A stretch of DNA of 64,000 nucleotides from Formicarius rufipectus. Its lineage: Eukaryota; Chordata; Aves; Passeriformes; Formicariidae. Shown here piece after piece: positions 60,101 to 64,000 of the stretch. The stretch covers positions 411,103 to 475,102 of the forward strand of contig VXAU01000295.1 in the NCBI GenBank assembly GCA_013399695.1, given 5' to 3'. Within the stretch, counting starts at the first letter, position 1; every line of letters starts with the position of its first letter. The translations under genes were made by a program, and so were the position numbers. Under the pieces are notes generated by a model. That model was not told the DNA's origin. It saw only the letters and a program-made list of their open reading frames with translations, and searched no databases.

Positions 60101-63100
60101 GGCCAAGAAATCATGGGCAGGAACTGCAGGGTGGCCTTCTGCACTAGCTGTGCCCTTCCCAGCAGGGCAGCTGGGTAAGCTCCTTTTTCATTCTGCTAAT
60201 GAAACCCAGGTCAACTGTATCTTTTTACAAGTCTGTCTGACACTGTCTACCTAAGCAAAAAGGCCTAAGCATCCCAGCAATTTTAAATTCATCAAACAGA
60301 ATGGCAGAAGTGTGGTCAGAATTTGCACAAAGGTCTGCCCTTTCACTCACAGATCAACACCATACTGAACTATTTCCAGAAAAGTAATTTACAGTTGTTT
60401 TAAAAGTTTTTAAAGGTATGTCCTACAACTGCTACTGGCCAACCCCAAGATACTCTTCCAATAAAGAACTGTAGTTTTATATTTAAAAAAAAAATCCGTC
60501 TCACTAACCATCCAGAAAACTGAAGATTGGTCATTTTGCTCAAGGAAATTCTGGATGCTGAAAATCCCAAGGCCTACATTTCTGTTTCTGCTACAGGTTT
60601 CTTCACCAGCTATTACTATTTATACTCCAGTGAGAACCCCAGGCAGGAGTAAATTTGAAGCTCCATCATTTTAGATACAGCACATTTAGCAAAAAGATGA
60701 CTCGCATACTAAAAATGCTATGCTTATCCTGACAAAGATGTTCTTGAGGATAATCATGAATATTTCACTTTATCTGCCATGAAAATCAGAGGCAATCACA
60801 CTGCCTCCTAGTATGGATTTTGAGGCTAGGAAACACAATTCATAAATATTTGGTGCTTTATTTTTAAGGTGCAGGAAACCAGAGAAGCATAAAGTGATAT
60901 GTAGACTTTCCCTCCAGAGCAAAATAAATATTGCAAAGAAATTATGTAGCACATGTAGCTGTTGAAAAATAAGCAATTGTATTATTTTGAATATTTTTGT
61001 CACATGAATATTGAATAATACTGTGACCCCAGGGTGTTTTGGTAGCTGAGACCACATTCCTTCACAACTCATCAAGGCACTTTTTTTTTATCAATAATTA
61101 TACTACAGTGTTCATTAAGTTACACGAATGCTGGAAATCTCTCTCTCTTGTGTACACCCTCACTGTTAGATCATCAGTTTGACAGTGTAATGCTCCAGAT
61201 CCCAAGCCAGCTCAGTAATATATGTATTTCAGTAGACATTAAAATTACTTGGTCCTTAATCAGGTCCCTCTGGCTTATCAACAGCCAAAATTTTACAGCA
61301 GATGCGTCTGCTATTAAAGATTTCTGTTTGCCAAAGCGTTCTTCTGGCTGGGACCAACCCTTTGGGTGCTTGGTGGAAATCTTGCCAAAATTAGGGGGGC
61401 TCATATTACATTTGGAACTTTCTGTCTATTCCTCAGTTTTCATTTCTGTCTTGATCTTCTCCCCTGCAAAGGTCAAGGAAATTACAATGAAGTTAAAATA
61501 TTATAACACAAAATGTTCATTTGACATATTTACATAACAATCATATCTTCTCACAAGTTCAGTATTTCCAATGCTCTGAATTTAATTATATAGGAGAAGG
61601 AATTTGGTAGCAAACTTGTACTCCTATACATTAAGTTACTATATGTTTAGTCACAATATGTAACAATATAGAAAGCAACTGCTATAATAACCTGTACAGT
61701 ATATTTTGTTTCTTTATTTTTCTTCCTTTTTTTTTTTCTTTTTTGTTCCTTCTCTTTTAATTTGGTACTAATGCAAGACCTTCTACATTTTCTGCTATTT
61801 TTCCTTGCAAAATATTTCCACATTAATATCCTGCACATAGTAGCAAAGGGGTTTCAGGCCTGTGCAAAAAAAAGAAAAGTGACTTATAGTATATTATATG
61901 GCTATTCCAAAGCTTACTGAGGTCAATGTAATTCTTTGCTTTGGCTTCAGTTGATTTTGGGATCAGACTCTACATCAGTGCTTGAGAAATCCTAAAAGTT
62001 TATTTTAAATAGGAAAGAATGAACTGCAAGCCAAACAATTTATTCAGGAGAGAGAGACAGGGAGGGAGAGAAAAGAGCAAGGCAGAGATTATTCTTCTTT
62101 CCATGTTGTGGTCTCTGGAGAAATAGTTCTATTCATAGTTTTGTTTAATAAATAACTCCATTGTCAATCTCAAAAAACTAATAATTATAACAATTATTAT
62201 TATTATTACTAGTTTTGTTATTATTCATAGGAAGCAATGCTAAGAACACAAAGAAATCTCATACCTTTCAAGGCAATAAACACTGCAAAGTCTTAAGCAC
62301 ATGATATTGTGGTTTTTTAATTTAGAATTTCTGCCGTTTTGGTAATTCCCATGAAAATAGCAATTTTAGACACCCAAAAGTACTTTGGATCACACATGTA
62401 TTTTTAGATCTGAATTTCCATTGTGTACTTAATTTATTCCAACATTCCTTATTGAAAGTAGCAAGATAACTGGATTCCACTATATCTTCAGCTCATCTCA
62501 GAGATTATGTTCTTCCTTTGCTTTATCTGGCTGTTTTTTCCAAGATCTGTTTCGCATTAAGTCAAGAGCTCCTGTCTTTGGAACAGCTACTGGAGGACTT
62601 AAAAATTCATTCCAGCAAAGAGTGATTCAAAAGCAGATTCCTGTGTGTTAATGGACTCTTTTTTCCTCTTCAGAAAACAGTAGAGTATAGATTTTCTCAT
62701 CCCACATCAGACTGGTGATACTGCATCTTGTGTTTAACAACAGTCAGCTGTGTGGGTGCATCTGACAAGAGCATGATGGGCAATCAGAGACACATGATCC
62801 CACTGAGAACCTTGCCCAGGCTCCAGCCACCAAAGAGTTGACCTACATTTTAATGTCTGAAGGTTTTGTCTCTTAACATTATGCCCTACAGTTCTGTGGG
62901 TTAATTACACATTTTTAAATTATTTTTAATCCAGTAGTTCTTAGATTCACTTCAAGTCCCTTATTGCTGTAATATGAGGGAATAAATACCTTAGTTACCT
63001 TTACCAGAAGGTTAACTGTGTTTTACTTCAGTCTCACCTTATGTATCTATGCTAATAGGACACAGGTCCAACGTCTGATATTTTCTTTGTCAAAAAAAAG

Positions 63101-64000
63101 CCTAAAGAAACCATTTTAGATTTTTGCAGCAATGTCACATATCTTTGTATAATTTTATCTCTGTGCATATTAACACAAAATTAATATTTCAGCATATATA
63201 AATACAGAGAAAACTTATTTATCCAGTGACACTGTAATCTCTTCATTTTAACAAACCATTTTGTTTTCTTACAAGATTTTTCTGGCATTAGGCAAATGAT
63301 AGTGTGATTCAGTTAATTTCTCAGCCTGAATTTTCTCCCTATTTTGAAAGGGTTTCCAGGCATCCCAAGTTTTGATTGTCTTTGAATGATATGTGTCACC
63401 ACTTCATTATTCCATGAGCTTTGCCAGATCTGAAAAGCAAACAAACAAAATGCAAAATCAATTGTACATTTCTTAAGGCACTCTGCTGTCAATTATCATG
63501 CAGCACTTTTCTCCTTGGGAAAGCAATGTTTAAACAATATCACATTTCTTCAAATTTAATATTTTTTCCAAAGACATATTCGTTGGCAAAATGAAGACTA
63601 TAACTCCTGCATGTGATTTAAAGGATAAACAAAAAGGAGAGAAAAATCTGCAAGTTCAATAAAATTATTCTGCCAGAGGAAAACCATAGCTAATGTCAGA
63701 TTAGTGTAAAAGCCTACTTGTGCTACTTGTGCCCTGCCTTTCCTTGAGGCTGCCTTTCAGCAGCAGCCTTCGTCTCACTTTAACTCCTTATTTTTGAACA
63801 ATGTTTCCTCTCCTTGCCTGTAGTAACTTAGTCAGGAACACTGCAATGCATAAATCATGCAAAGTACAAATCTTGAATTTCCTGAGTGATTGAACTGAGG
63901 AGCTAAAGTGCAAGCTCAGTGCAAGACATCTCTCACAGCAGCCCCTGTGAGCAGGTCCTCTCCGTGCAGCATGGAAACAAGGTATCTCCATTACCATATT
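57111..64000. other. Intergenic DNA without recognised genes
   Basis: No coding exon, RNA gene or mobile element recognised to the window end. Small low-complexity tracts only: a GA-rich purine tract (62046-62090) and an (ATT)n tract near 62,193-62,208. The largest open frame (61148-61537, 129 codons) has no recognisable motif. Confidence 0.55.

Noticed and set aside
1..64000. tRNA, rRNA, CRISPR arrays, operons, prokaryotic defence or phage systems
   Set aside because: No tRNA-like fold, rRNA core, regular spaced repeats or tightly packed genes were seen; the window is vertebrate DNA.

Overview
The window is vertebrate nuclear DNA, almost certainly from a bird. It has split genes with GT-AG introns and a CpG-rich promoter. 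It also carries several CR1 non-LTR retrotransposon copies, one with the avian-style ATTCTATGATTCTATGA tail, and a short solo LTR of the kind common in bird genomes. No prokaryotic, plasmid or phage features are present.

Region 1 (1 to about 19,400) is one gene on the + strand, MXRA5 (matrix-remodelling-associated 5, adlican). A GC-rich promoter and first-exon region (1-1,140, with an N gap at 196-568) is followed by six coding exons: 2616-2803, 5200-5329, 5647-6037, 8631-13622, 14271-15171 and 16700-18617. All junction phases agree, there is no in-frame stop, and the joined CDS is 8,520 nt (2,839 residues plus stop). The product is a secreted extracellular-matrix protein: signal peptide, LRR N-cap, LRRs, LRR C-cap, two Ig domains, a Ser/Thr/Pro-rich spacer of about 1,200 residues encoded in a 4,992-bp exon, and ten more Ig domains. 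The 3'UTR runs to a poly(A) signal at 19,383.

Region 2 (about 19,400-64,000) is roughly 45 kb of AT-rich DNA in which I recognise no protein-coding gene. It holds a solo LTR with a perfect 6-bp target-site duplication (36,404-36,704), a sense CR1 3' end (~40,020-40,272), an antisense CR1 (~46,945-47,625), and a nested pair at ~52,205-53,900 in which a younger sense CR1 sits inside an older antisense CR1. There is also a probable ancient CR1/L3-like fragment (~56,520-57,110), an (AAAAG)n microsatellite (44,974-45,066), two abutting perfect palindromes (46,754-46,795), and one orphan exon-like segment on the minus strand (35,290-35,407).

Assembly quality matters here. Two places (592-1,037 and 24,582-24,885) show direct repeats separated by single Ns, the signature of unmerged overlapping contig ends rather than real duplication. 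I found no convincing new biological system. The most useful leads are the complete MXRA5 model, the conserved basic islands in its spacer, the nested CR1, the twin palindromes and the orphan exon-like segment.
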